The notes: generated by a model not told the origin, from the sequence alone. Counted from the first letter of the stretch, positions 47,544 through 58,610 are shown. The stretch is 64,000 bases of DNA from Anthostomella pinea (GCA_963556695.1 CAUWAG010000003.1:2914001-2978000); one strand, 5' to 3'. Program-made: numbers and translations.

Positions 47544-48646
47544 AGTATATTAAAACGAACATTTTTTGGTAAAAAAGTTATTTTGTAATAAGAATAATTA
47601 ATAAGTGTGGAAACCCAGGGGTCAGAATGGGATGGATAATGGTCTGTGTCTTGACTATAGATCCATTGGGGAGATTTCCACCTAAATACAGGTGTGACAG
47701 CCCTTTCATGCCCTGCTGCCTGACAGCAAACAACAAACCTGCCACTGGTCGCCATAATGGACCTTTCACCCCCTCTAGGCCCCTTTCATCCCTTTCACCT
47801 GGCGAACAGCTGCAGCACATACCTGACAGCACCACAATGCTCACATTAAGTTCATTAATTATATATTTCAAAGCGCTCTAAATTGAGTTATTATTAAAAG
47901 TCTTAAAACGGCTGTTATCGTTTATAAGTATAGTAAAATTACACTTTACCTTTAACATACTTTTACCGCCCTTTTGAATAATAAGATAAATATATTAACC
48001 GCATAAAAAATAAAACATAAAAAAACACTATTTAATTACATATGAAGAATAAATTTATAATTTTTCATTGATATTAAAAAATGTAATTATTAAGTTGCGT
48101 TTTTAAACTAAAACGGGTTTATATAGCGATTTATCTTTATATTATAACGCGTTAAAGTTTAGTAATATATATATAAACCTTTTAAAAGCCAAAATCATCT
48201 ACTATTAACAAATTTCAAAAAGTGAATAGATAATAAATGCAATAAAGTATAAAAATAAGAGTTAAAGCGATTAAATACGGGGTTAAATTCTCGATTTTAT
48301 TTAAAGTAAATATGTATTAATCAATGGGTTAATTAGCTTAGTTTATTTAGCTTTTTATCAGTCAAGTTTTTGAATCATCTATTTTAATTTAATTCAATTA
48401 GAAATTTAATAAGCGTTAGAATATTAACGTAGCTTAGGAATAAAAATAATTTTTTAATAAAGGGTTTTAAGGCTTTAGTATTATGTAAAATGTGTTTTTA
48501 TAAAAGTATTAAAAGATCTTTTAAGTCTTTTTAACTACGGTTAAATTTAAAGAATATCTGTTCGGTTTATAAACCTATGTACAATCTCGGTTCAATTAAA
48601 TCAAGCTAAATTAAACCGTTAAATTAAACAAATCGGTTTTATTTGG
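47544..48646. repeat. second AT-rich RIP-like block
   Basis: TpA-rich DNA with stops in all frames. One GC-balanced island (47607-47850) shares CACCTAAATACAGGTGT and order with the repeat around 21245-21720. No gene. Confidence 0.55.
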
Positions 48647-48875
48647 TTTGGTGGAACCGCTGACTGAGTTTCTATCCTCGACTTTGCGCAGCTCATCTTC
48701 CAGAGCATTCATGCTTGTCAAGCTGCCTATTGGGAAGGCTATACGCGTAATCGTCATGTGTTGTGTATGTAGTGCCACCTTCTATGTTGTTATACCTCTT
48801 GTTAGCCTGACCGTTGCCTCGTGTCAGATTTGAGCCAATCGTTAGTGAAGAGTGTGTGTATTCTCCGTCTGTCTA

Positions 48876-51176
48876 CCCGTGCCCGCACCACTTTTCACCT
48901 CACCAGGGCTCACCACGTAAAGTGGTGCTCACTGCAGTAGCACACTAACCACCATAACACACCAGTCTTCTAAAATAACCACCCTCCAGCCAAAACCACA
49001 TTAAAGTCATTGTCTTTTTGGACAGACAACTTTTTTGCAATGGAATCCTGTATTCATGAAGCCGTAGATACGCTAACAAGCATCTGGATGCGTATAAATG
49101 CGGTATCTGCCGTTAATTTGGGATTCCAAAGGAGCACTTCTGCAACCGTCTACAGGGCATCCTTTCTAAAAAAGGACTACAAAAACCACCCACCAAGCTG
49201 AATGCAATATAAAAAAAGGCTGTCTGTGCTTATATCGACCGCCTAGATGCCATTAATCTTTCTGTGAGGCCAGAATTTATTACAGAGGCTGTTGTTGAAT
49301 ACACGGATATTGATTGATGCTATTGATTGTTCTGCTCTGTGTGCAGAGATTGATCATCTGTCTTCTTGGTGGGTCAGATGCCCTGTTCGTCTCTGCACCA
49401 CTAGAGATCTTCCGGTGTCTATCTCTGGCTCCCATTCAACAGCTGTCAACTTGCTGCTCAAGGAGTCAGCAAGTGCCGTGGTCACAGAACTACCCACAAT
49501 TGGCAAGAATTGGGCCTCCCGCTGCATCAAGCGCCACAGATACTTCAAGCAGCCTCAAAACGTCCTTTCACAAGCTCAACAAGCTGCTAAAGACTCAAGA
49601 TGTACTGAAGAGTACTTTTAGAAGCTGGGGAGGGTTAATCAGGGAGGAGGGCATCCTCCTTAATGACTTATAGAACATAGACAAGACTGGCTTTTAATTA
49701 GGGGTTGGAAAGAACCAGATGATCGTCACCAAGCAAAAAAGAGCCTATTATTTCAGAATACCAGAGAATAGAGAGTCCGCTATTGTCATAGAAGCTATCT
49801 CTGCCACTGGCGAGATTATCCCAGGCTTCTTTATCCTTTCTGACAGCCTTCACATGTCTCCATGGTTAAAAGTACCTGAATTAGAACCCAGGATAGCGAT
49901 TGCAATCGCGGAAAGTGGTTGTTTAAACGACGAGATTAGCCTAGAGTGGATTAAGCACTTTAATAAGCACTCTAAGACCTCTTAAGTTGATGTAAAGAGG
50001 CTTTTAATTATCAACAGTCACGAGAGCTACCACACGATATAATTCATTAGATATTGTGACGACAACGATATTATCCCTTTTGGTCTCCCTATGAATATAA
50101 AGCATTTACTACAGCCGCTCGATGTGGTGGATTTTCAGCCCTTGAAGCACTACCATGTTAAAGCCCTGGATATTATAGTGCATGATGGTCTCACCCACAT
50201 CAGAAAGATCGAGTTCTTATTGTGTATTAAAGGAGTTTGCCAGCAAGCTTTTAAAAAGACTACTATCCTTTTTGCTTTCAAGAAAACGGGCATCTATCCC
50301 TTCAAACCGTCAGTTGTAATTAGCCAGTTGAAGGAGCGCAAAGCTCGTGCAAAGACCCTGTCACCCCCCCCCCCCCTAACCAGCCTGGTTCCTCTCCAGT
50401 TGCCACACTAGCTACAATGCGGCAGATTCACAAGGTCGTTTATCAAGTAGACCAGGTCTTGAATAACCTGGACAATGGCAGAAATCTTACTCCTGAAGAT
50501 ATTAAGAGAATCAGGCTCCTATCAAAGGGGGCGGGCTTCCACGCCTCACAATTAGTCCAGACCAAAAGGGATCTTAAAAGGACTGAATTAACTTCTTGAG
50601 TTAATAAACAGTGCAAGTCTGCAAAGAACACTCCTCTCTAATTGGGAGGAGTACTCACAGTTGAGATCAGGCGTCAGATAGCGAAGAAAAAGGAGTAGAA
50701 GACCGCGGCAGGCCTCCAGAAAAAGGCAAATGTCCTGACAAAAAAGAAGCTCCAACCACAAAAAAAACTCGGTAAGGAGGCAGTAAAGTTGCTTAGGTAT
50801 TAGAGGATGACTAAGAGACTGCCTGCTGCTGATATCTATGAATCTGGCAGGAAGATACGGTCGCTACGTAAATTTTAATACTGAATAACCTCATATTGGT
50901 GTGTTATTGTGGTTGGTGTGCTACTGTTGGATAACAGGGGTCATGAAGATGAGCTGAGTCCGACCGGAAAAACCACGGTACGGCGGAGATGACCAGCACC
51001 AAAACTGGGAACCGATCAGGGGCACCTGAACAGACAGAACAGATACAACACACTACATGCAATACACCAAGAATCACCTTCCAATCACTGAACTCGCTTG
51101 AATCTAACAGCTACTGTGGTGAGCACCACTTTACGTGGTGAGCCATGGCGAGGTGGAAAGTGGTGCGGGGCACGGG
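48876..51176 (+). mobile_element. pogo/Fot1-type DNA transposon, whole but inactivated
   Basis: Inverted repeats of about 65 bp, nearly identical, lie at 48876-48940 and 51111-51176, each bounded outside by TA (48874-48875, 51177-51178). That gives a 2301-bp element with the usual TA duplication. The plus strand carries a decayed DDE_1 transposase: TIGKNWASRCIKRH (DNA-binding end), VGKNQMIVTKQ, RLLIINSHESYHT (catalytic D replaced by N in the family's DGHxSH motif) and HLLQPLDVVDFQPLKHY. Several stops and frameshifts break it. A run of 13 C lies near 50364-50376. Confidence 0.85.
49010..50890 (+). pseudogene. pogo-type transposase pseudogene
   Basis: Open pieces at 49010-49201, 49292-49621, 49719-49985, 50091-50411 and 50417-50599 follow the order of a pogo transposase: helix-turn-helix, CENP-B-like domain, DDE_1 core, then a Lys-rich tail. 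At least four stops or frame changes separate them. The motif usually written DGHxSH reads NSHES here, one further inactivating change. Confidence 0.75.
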
Positions 51177-51508
51177 TAGAGTGTCCTTGTGCGACCGTGG
51201 CCGTTTTGTGCCAGAGGGGGCTGGATCGGGACGGAACAACTAGGTTCCGTTGTCTACCTGTCAAGGCGCCTTCTAGGCGTACCTTCAATTCAACACCCCG
51301 CCACGTACGGCCATATGGCCGCTTATCTCACGGCTCTTATCGCCGGTACGCCCGCTCATCTCACGGTACCTATCGCCGATATACCCGCTTATCTCACGAT
51401 TCTTATCGCCACGCTCGCGAATGTTAAACCTGAACATTTATCTTCAATGCCACCCTCGTCCTCAGAGGATCTTCGCCATGTCACGCTCCTCCCCCTTTCC
51501 CATTCCCA

Positions 51509-53188
51509 ATGGGTCGCAGGAGGACAGCTTGCGATGTATGTGCTTCCATCAAGGCGCTCTGCCGGGGACAGACCCCATGCAGTCGATGCATTCGGCTCGG
51601 TTTATCCTGCAGCCTTGCACCACAGGCAGACGGAGACGTCGACTTGAGTCCAGTAACAACCCGGCCACCACCCCCGAAGCAAAGGACGCGCACAAGACAC
51701 ACACGCAGTGGCCGAGGTTGCGCTTCATGTCGCAGTAGGCGAAAGAAATGTGATGAGAGACGACCAACATGCGGCGACTGCGACAGGCTGCAACTTCCGT
51801 GCAGCTTTAACGTTACGGCTGCCATTCCACAGAGGCCTCCTCGCGGATCACCTGCACCTGTAAGTGAAGCGACTATCAGCATTGCAGGCTCGGTCAGTCC
51901 AGTCCACCCAGTCCAATGCTCGACGCACGCACAGTCTCTTCCAGCCTGGGTCGCTCTCATCGACGAGGAGCAGACGGCCGAACATTCTACGGCCAACAAT
52001 CTGGCCAAAAGCAGTGCGCTAGATGTCTCCCCAGCGACCTACGGCCTACGCAATGGCTGTACGAGCGATACCATACTACACGCCATTGCCGGCATATCCC
52101 CGGAAGAGTTGACGCAATGGACAGTAGGCGAGAGACACCTTCTCGGTCACTTCCTCCAGTCGGTCGCAAGGGCGCTCAGCGTTGTCGATGACGAATCTAA
52201 CCCCTTCATGAACACCATCGCGCCCATGTCGACAACGCGCCCTGAGGTACGACACGCACTTCTTGCACTCTCGGCGGCCCACATATCTAAGACGTACCCT
52301 GAGTTCGTCACAGATTTGCTTGATCATCGGAGCCGAGCTATGCTAGGATTGAAAGCGATACTCCCGACTACCACTTCCACCGTCTATGCGCTTGCAACCG
52401 TACTTCTGCTATGCCTGGCCGACCTCTGTGAAGGCGGGTCGCGAAAATGGCTGCTTCATTTGCATGGTGCGCGAGCTCTGTTAGAAACATCTACGGCAAC
52501 ATCAGAACGACCGATGCAGTTCCTAATAGTACTGTATAACTATCTGTGTTGTGTAACCAGGGTCACCCAACCAAACTCGCCCGCCCCCCTAAGCAGTTCT
52601 CTTGTCTCGCACTATATGGACCCTATTTACGGCTTATCGATGGAGCTCTACGACTACCTGGAGCGGATCAATGGCCTCGCAATTGCAAAGGCGCACAATG
52701 AAGCGGCGAACATGGCCAGCCTCGAAGCGAAGGCAATCACGATGGATGAGAGCCTGCGCACCTGGTCGCCACCGGTACCACCCTCTTCCCCAGAACATGC
52801 AACTGCAGCAAAGGCTGCCGCCACCGCAATGAGATGGGCCGTACGCATCCGTTTGCATCAGACCGTACCAGGACTGAGCAGCCCGGACTACGATGATCAA
52901 ACGGCAGTTCATCAAATCTTGTCTGCGCTCTCACTCGTACGGATTGGGTCTGATGAGGAAGCGCGCTTATTGCTTCCGCTTTTCATGGCCGGCTTGGCTG
53001 CTGGGACTAAAGCAGACCGGCTGACCATCGAATACAGAATCAACAACCTAGAACTAGTTCGAGGCTTTGCAAATATATCAGTGGTCCACCGGCTTCTGCA
53101 AGACTACTGGCACAGAGCGAATTGCGGCCAGGAAACAAGTTGGGAGGAACTCATGAGAGACGGTTGTCCGGGACTTGTGCTTGCGTGA
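51509..53188 (+). CDS. Zn2Cys6 transcription factor with two zinc clusters
   Basis: 559 aa, single exon. Cluster 1 has Cys at 8, 11, 18, 24, 27 and 34 (Cx2Cx6Cx5Cx2Cx6C). Cluster 2 has Cys at 71, 74, 81, 88, 91 and 98 (Cx2Cx6Cx6Cx2Cx6C) with the basic loop RSRRKK that contacts DNA. Cluster 1 has ASIKAL in that loop, so it may not bind DNA in the usual way. From about residue 190 the text matches the Fungal_trans_2 (acr-2-like) regulatory domain, including AHISKTYPEF and LLHLHGARALLE. Two clusters in one regulator is uncommon. Next to a dioxygenase and a transporter, it may regulate them. Confidence 0.9.
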   Translation: MGRRRTACDVCASIKALCRGQTPCSRCIRLGLSCSLAPQADGDVDLSPVTTRPPPPKQRTRTRHTRSGRGCASCRSRRKKCDERRPTCGDCDRLQLPCSFNVTAAIPQRPPRGSPAPVSEATISIAGSVSPVHPVQCSTHAQSLPAWVALIDEEQTAEHSTANNLAKSSALDVSPATYGLRNGCTSDTILHAIAGISPEELTQWTVGERHLLGHFLQSVARALSVVDDESNPFMNTIAPMSTTRPEVRHALLALSAAHISKTYPEFVTDLLDHRSRAMLGLKAILPTTTSTVYALATVLLLCLADLCEGGSRKWLLHLHGARALLETSTATSERPMQFLIVLYNYLCCVTRVTQPNSPAPLSSSLVSHYMDPIYGLSMELYDYLERINGLAIAKAHNEAANMASLEAKAITMDESLRTWSPPVPPSSPEHATAAKAAATAMRWAVRIRLHQTVPGLSSPDYDDQTAVHQILSALSLVRIGSDEEARLLLPLFMAGLAAGTKADRLTIEYRINNLELVRGFANISVVHRLLQDYWHRANCGQETSWEELMRDGCPGLVLA

Positions 53189-53327
53189 CAAACGCCAAAT
53201 AGTATCTACACGAGTGACAAAAATTTACATGGCATCACAAGAAGCGCGCACTGAAACAAGAAGGGTCATCATATGGAATTGCGTCTCCTACAGAGTGACA
53301 TAAGCCTCTCGCAACGTTCGCACGTGC

Positions 53328-54385
53328 TCAATAACGCTTGGCTCCGGCAAGCTTCAGCAATGCATCGCTCATCTGTGGCAGCTCCAATGGCTGTTCACGA
53401 TCGCGTGGGTCTCTACTGCCGTCCTCCAGGAATGTTCTCGTTTCCCGAGTGACGATGTTGTCATGCGGCCAATGGGTCGTTCCGCCATACCTCTCGAAAG
53501 CCTCCTTCTTCAGCCTCAGTTGCTCCTCGCTCGCCCATTTCGCCGGCGTGAAGGCGGCATATATGACTGTCCGGATCTGGTTGCTGAGCTCTGTCGGTTC
53601 CGCTCCATAATGAAGGGTCCGGCTATCCCACAGGATGAGGTCTCCAACATCTGCACATACTTTGTGCGGTGTGATGCCCCTTTCGGCATACCAACTGAGC
53701 TGTTCGCGAGAAAAGAGATACCGGTCAAGACGCTCCCACGTCTTAGGGTTGGTCTGGTTGTCGAAGAATACGTCATTCAGGTTGTGCGAAACCGGGTAGA
53801 CCACCAATCCGCCGTCTTCAGGTCCGGACGGAGATAGGTTGATGACGCCCTGCACACAATGTAATCCTCGCCTCAACGGGCTTTGGTCGATGTGCTCCCA
53901 AGCCGGCTTCCTGGGCACATCCTTTCGGTTCGGCAAGGTAATATTGAGGCTGTCGAAGCTTGCCAACAACTCATCCGTACCCCACAGGAGAGCAAATGCG
54001 TCTAGGACTCCAGGCTCCATTCGCGCATCCCACATAAACTTCTCATGAGCGACGCCATATGTGTGGAAAGTGTTGATCTTGCTTTGCACGGGCAAGTTCT
54101 CCTTCACCCATGTGGAAGGGTCGTTGAAGTCCAGATCGTTACCGAACGACGTCAACCACTCGTACGCCTTCTGCTGGTACTCCTGGGCTCTCGCTCGCGG
54201 GATAGCACCTTTGACGATCGCATAGCCGTCCCGTTGTAGGTCGGCTCGCCAGTCGCTGTGCTGCAGTCTGTCCGAAGTCAGCGCGATTCACAGACAGTGT
54301 TCGTCTGTACTAACATAGACGTATCCTTGACCGGCGCTGGAACGAGTCGGGGCGAAGTTTGGGGGCTTATTGCGATTGGCGCCAT
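53328..54385 (-). CDS. phytanoyl-CoA dioxygenase (PhyH)-like Fe(II)/2OG oxygenase
   Basis: Exons 54385-54315 and 54267-53328, joined by a 47-nt intron (gttagt...acag), give 336 aa starting MAPIAISPQTSPRL. The join restores DGYAIVKGAIP, the usual PhyH N-terminal strand. Iron ligands are visible as HID in WEHIDQSP and the distal His in DSRTLHYGAEP; an Arg that would bind 2-oxoglutarate follows within QIRTVIYAAF. Fungal homologues hydroxylate varied small molecules. It is convergent with the zinc-cluster regulator (gap 139 bp) and divergent from the sugar transporter, so the latter pair may share a promoter region. Confidence 0.9.
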
Positions 54386-55420
54386 TGTCGTCTTATGGAG
54401 GTCTGTGTTGAGCAGATCTTCGGCTGTGAGCAAGGAGGACGAACAAACGGACTTACAGCGCAATCGCTGTATATATGACAGAATGTTGTCCAACGATGAA
54501 AGCCATCTATCAAGGTCGGGTGGCGTATTCAGAACCAGCCCGAAAGCCGTCGTATGATAAGCCGTCGGGACGATACCTTATCTTATCCCGTCGTATAGCA
54601 GACACCGACTTATCGCGCCAGACACATGCTCGGATAAGGTCCAGAAACGCAACAGATCTACGACTCACGAGAGGATTCACGTGGCACACCCTGCCCGTTG
54701 ATCTTCTACGCATACATATCCCGCCGGATCAGTACTTGCGGCCTCCATTCATACTATCCCTCGACCTAATGCTACTATGCACACAACATCTGCTTCACAC
54801 GCTTCGCCGCCTCGCGGCTTATTGCAGTTGCAGGCCAAAGTAATATCCCATGTTTATGTATCTTTTCAGCGCTTTACCTACTTCAGCTGAAGCATCTGAA
54901 AGAGCCACGTGGTCAACACCTACGGGCAAATTGGGAATGCAACGTTATGTTGTGATTGGCAAGAGAGGCCCAGGGGGCAGCTGCATCCGGGTGTGACCCC
55001 TGATACATCCGCGAAAGAGCCCTGGTTGAAGCTCACATCTAGCGCCAACAACTTGACCGGGGATGTAATATACCGGTAAGGGGTAGCAGGGGTAGTAGTA
55101 TGGCTGCTTCGGTACGATAAGATCGCTTTATTCTACACCTATCATGATTCATCTCCTATCATCACCCCGAGCTATATCACGTCGAGCGAAAATCTTCGAG
55201 CTAGAAGCTTGTTGCGACGGTCGCATGGAACTGGTGCTCGAACGAATAGCCATGAAGATAACAGGAAGGGGATATATATCTCAAGAGTCGCTCACCTGCG
55301 AAACCATTAATTGATCTGTACACCTTGTTCATCTCTCCAGCGCGGTGTCTATCAACACGACGGTCATTGATCGCTTAGTTGAGACCATACTGTAGAGAAA
55401 CCTACCGTCTCGCCGGTAAG
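54386..55420. promoter_or_regulatory. shared upstream region of the dioxygenase and the transporter
   Basis: About 1 kb between two divergent start codons. It contains the upstream sequences of both genes and several CGG/CCG triplets (the half-sites Zn2Cys6 regulators use), but I cannot tell a real site from chance by eye. No coding frame. Confidence 0.35.
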
Positions 55421-57168
55421 ATGTTACGACGTCGGGCACGCAACCATGCGCTTCAGCAGCCGTCGACCGTCATGCACGCTGCCGACGACCATCTCCCGTG
55501 GTACAAAGATGCCGGCATGTGGAAGATGATGCTTTTGATGGTTATGATATATCTGACGCAGGTTTGCACGGGCTACGATGCCACGTTGACTTCGAACCTG
55601 CAGAGCTTTACCAGATGGAAAGAAGGCAAGTCTCTTCGCTTGGATATTGATTGGTTGGCCGGGCCATAGCTGACCGAGGAACAGATATGGGCTCGCCAAC
55701 CTCGTCCCAGCTCGGTCTCATCAGCGCCATATACTTCATAGGTTGCTTATGTGGCAGCATCCCAGCAGCTTTGCTCACTGATCGATTGTGTGTGCTTTCC
55801 TTCCAACGTCATCATCGGAGCTGCGTGGACACCCACTGACTCGTCTTCTAGCGGTCGTAAATGGGGTCTCGCAGCTGGCCAGTTCCTCACAATCGTTGGG
55901 GTAGGCTTCCAGGCCGGCTCTCACGGACGCGGCCAGTACATGGGCTCTCGTTTCATTCTGGGTTTCGGCATCGCCTTCGTCACCTGTGCCGGGCCAACCT
56001 TCCTCAGCGAGCTGGCACACTCGCGCATGCGTGGAACGTTGGTGAGCTTCTTCAACCCGTTTTGGTATCTGGGATCCATCATCGCCGCATGGACGTGCTT
56101 CGGTACAAGCTTCATGGCTGCTACGGATCACTGGGCCTGGCGGATACCATCGCTGCTGCAGGCGCTGTTTCCGTGCTTGGTCCTTCCGTGCATCTACTTC
56201 GCGCCGGAGAGCCCTCGATGGCTCGTATCTCGAGGCCGCAAAGCAGACGCCGAAGCTGTGCTTGCCAAGTATCACGGCAACGGAGACCGAAAGCACCCTG
56301 TCGTCGTCGCCCAGCTCGCTGAGATCGAGCTGGCGCTCAATCAAGCTCAGGAGGGCATAACGTGGAAGGCGCTGCTTACCCGCAAGCCGAACCTGCACAG
56401 GCTGAGCATTGTCGTGACCATGACTTTGATGGCGCTCTGGTGTGGTCAGAACATCATCACCTACTATTTCTCGCCGATCCTGAAGAGTGTCGGCATCACA
56501 GGGACAACCCGACAGTACGTCGCTTTCACGCCTAATCATCTTACAGGGGGATGATGCTAACAATGCCGTAGGACAGCGATCAACGGCGGCCTCAACATAG
56601 CCAACCTCATCTCCTCGCTCATCGGGGCCATGCTTTCCGACCACATGGGCTGCCGCAAGCTCTGGATGACGTCCTTCGTCGGGATGATCGCTTCTTCGTG
56701 CCCTTTATCGCCCTTAGCGCTGTCTACGCGCAAACGACAAAAGCAAGCTACGGCTACGGCGTGGTCGTCTGTCTCTTCTGCTTCGACATCATGTACAACG
56801 TCGCATGCAACCCGCTGCTGTACTCGTACCCGACAGAAATCATGCCCTTCTTCATGCGCAGCCGAGGTCTCGCTGTCAAAAATTTGGTCGGCCAGGTAGC
56901 GTTGATAATTAACATGTACGTCAATCCGATCGCGCTCGCTTCGATAGAGTGGCGTTACTACTTTGTCTTCTTGGTGTTGGACTGCTGCTGGCTCGCTGGG
57001 ATCTACTTTGGCTTCCCGGAGACGAAGGGCTACTCCCTGGAAGAGCTGTCGTCGCTCTTCGAGGCTACGCCGGCGGTGGTGCTGCTTGGGCAGAAAGTGG
57101 GAGATGATGGCGAGGTAGATGCTGAGATGGTGACGCATACTGTGAAGGCGAAGGGCACAAAGGAGTAG
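55421..57168 (+). CDS. MFS sugar (lactose-permease-like) transporter, one frameshift
   Basis: Exons 55421-55625, 55685-55787, 55852-56514 and 56572-57168 encode about 530 aa with 12 probable helices. Intron 1 is a GC-AG intron (GCAAGT donor at 55626, CTGAC branch). Introns 2 and 3 are GT-AG and restore DRFGRKWGL and the TAINGGLNI junction. Family marks are GYD in helix 1, RFILGFG, PESPRWLVSRGR, YSYPTEIMPFFMRS and PETKGYSLEE. In exon 4 the frame slips by one base at about 56690 (GCTTCTTCG where the family frame needs one extra T). Everything else is intact, so either an assembly error or a very recent knock-out. Confidence 0.85.
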
Positions 57169-57189
57169 AGGAACAACGGTATATTTATC

Positions 57190-57345
57190 GAATTGGAATA
57201 AGCACACTGCAATAAGCATTAGCAGTAGTTCATCAAACTAAAGCTGCTTATTCCTGTGCGCTTATTCCAGTATCGAAATTTGCCACTGTTAATTTGGAAT
57301 CTTACCATCACGCGTGTACTGGGACTGATGAGGGTTGAGTGTACA
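57190..57345 (+). repeat. short dispersed repeat, copy 3 (MITE-like hairpin)
   Basis: Contains the inverted pair GGAATAAGCACACTG and TGTGCGCTTATTCC (about 57196-57272), then a block like gtgtactgggactgatgagg shared with the copies near 8405 and 41535. No coding content. Confidence 0.45.
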
Positions 57346-57451
57346 TTTGCCTCCAGGGTCTCGATACACTAAACCCATGCCTTCAAAACCACTTTGCGTA
57401 GCCTGCCCGATAACCCAGCCAAGTACCCCCTGATCAAAGCCGGAGAGACTG

Positions 57452-58006
57452 TCAGGTCACGGGCGGTCCCCTCAAGAAGTCATTCAGCACCTTGCTCAAA
57501 TGATCCATACCGCCCGCATCCATCTCCGCGAGCTCCCACAGCACCTTGCTCCTCCCATTCTCCCCCGGCCCATCTACCACCACCTCCGCCCTCCCTTCCG
57601 GTCCAAGCACCTTCGCTACCCTCTGGTCACCCTTCCACTCGTCCCACGGACTCTGCCCATAACAAAACTTGAACACGTCCTCTGCCCAGGCCTCAGCGAG
57701 CTGCCGCTGCGGTTTCTCCAGGTAAGCATTGAAGTTCTGAAACAGGAACGCCACGTCCAGGATGTGATTCGCCCTGCCCTTCCACGGCCCGTCCCAGGGA
57801 TTGCCTTCGTTGAAGCGGTATATGAAAGTCTTTACGCCCTTGCTTGCCATGCCTTCTGCGTATGCGACAGTGGGCGTGTAGAAGCCGACGTCGTTCAGGA
57901 CCTCCAGAACCTTGGTGGAAGCTGTGTCATCGTCGAGGTCGGGGTTGATGCCGTAACCTTGGAGCAGACGATCCGGGATCTCCGCTTTAGAGAAGGTCTT
58001 ATCCAT
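57452..58006 (-). pseudogene. C-terminal third of a type-B carboxylesterase
   Basis: A 184-aa frame with NPWDGPWKGRANHILDVAF and FKFCYGQSPW, which match the end of fungal carboxylesterases including the region with the catalytic His (GRANHILD). The N-terminal two thirds with the nucleophile Ser are missing; upstream of 58006 the frame meets a stop and unrelated transporter text begins. So it is a truncated relic, possibly from the same rearrangement that broke the neighbouring transporter. Confidence 0.7.
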
Positions 58007-58084
58007 GGCATCGCACTGGAGGTAGTGGCAACGATCTGATCAGACCCTTCGAACATCCTACTAGAATGAGTTGAACGGCTTCAC

Positions 58085-58610
58085 TTTCACCTTCGGCAGT
58101 CTCGTCACATAACGTTATGGCCTCGGCCACATCGTAAGCAAGCAGATCTATCGCTACCAGACGATCTTAATCTTCTGCGGAGGATTAACAGTCATCTTTG
58201 GCGTCGCCTTCATCTTCCTGGTGCCCGACTTACCTATGGACGCCATCTCATCGAGCGCGAACAAAACATTGTAGGCAAGCAATTGCGTGCTAATCAAATA
58301 GGTGTAGCTAATCGCAAGCGCAGTCGGGATCATGTCAAAGAGATCTTCGTGGATATTAAGACCTTCCTGTGGTTCCTCCTTATCACCTCTATCGCGTGAG
58401 TTGCGTCACATCTATCATAGGGATTTGACGGTCACTGAAACTGTGAAACGCCATAATCCCTAAGTGGTGACCTCAGCTCCTTCGGCAATTGCATAGTCAA
58501 AGACTTCGGGTTTACCGACTTAAGTACCATTCTCTTCAGCAGGACAAATAAAGCGTTTATAGGTCGCTACTATTATTGGCTCTGCCTGGCTTTCCACGCG
58601 GTTTGCACAT
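58085..58610 (+). pseudogene. internal fragment of an allantoate-permease-like MFS transporter
   Basis: Reads TILIFCGGLTVIFGVAFIF and VPDLPMDA, shifts one frame, then LIEREQNIVGKQLRANQIG and IFVDIKTFLWFLL. After a conserved GTGAGT...cag intron it continues SFGNCIVKDFGFTDLSTIL. This is the central loop and helix 6-7 region of the family. Both ends are absent. The frameshift at about 58240 and truncation mean it is not functional. Confidence 0.65.

Noticed and set aside
50364..50376. Run of 13 C considered as a programmed frameshift site
   Set aside because: It lies inside a transposase pseudogene already carrying several stops; homopolymer slippage or sequencing error is more likely.
51481..52008. 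175-codon minus-strand open frame
   Set aside because: Opposite the zinc-cluster domain of the regulator; no independent support.
55775..56644. 289-codon minus-strand open frame
   Set aside because: Shadow of the MFS transporter, which has clear family motifs and splice sites on the other strand.
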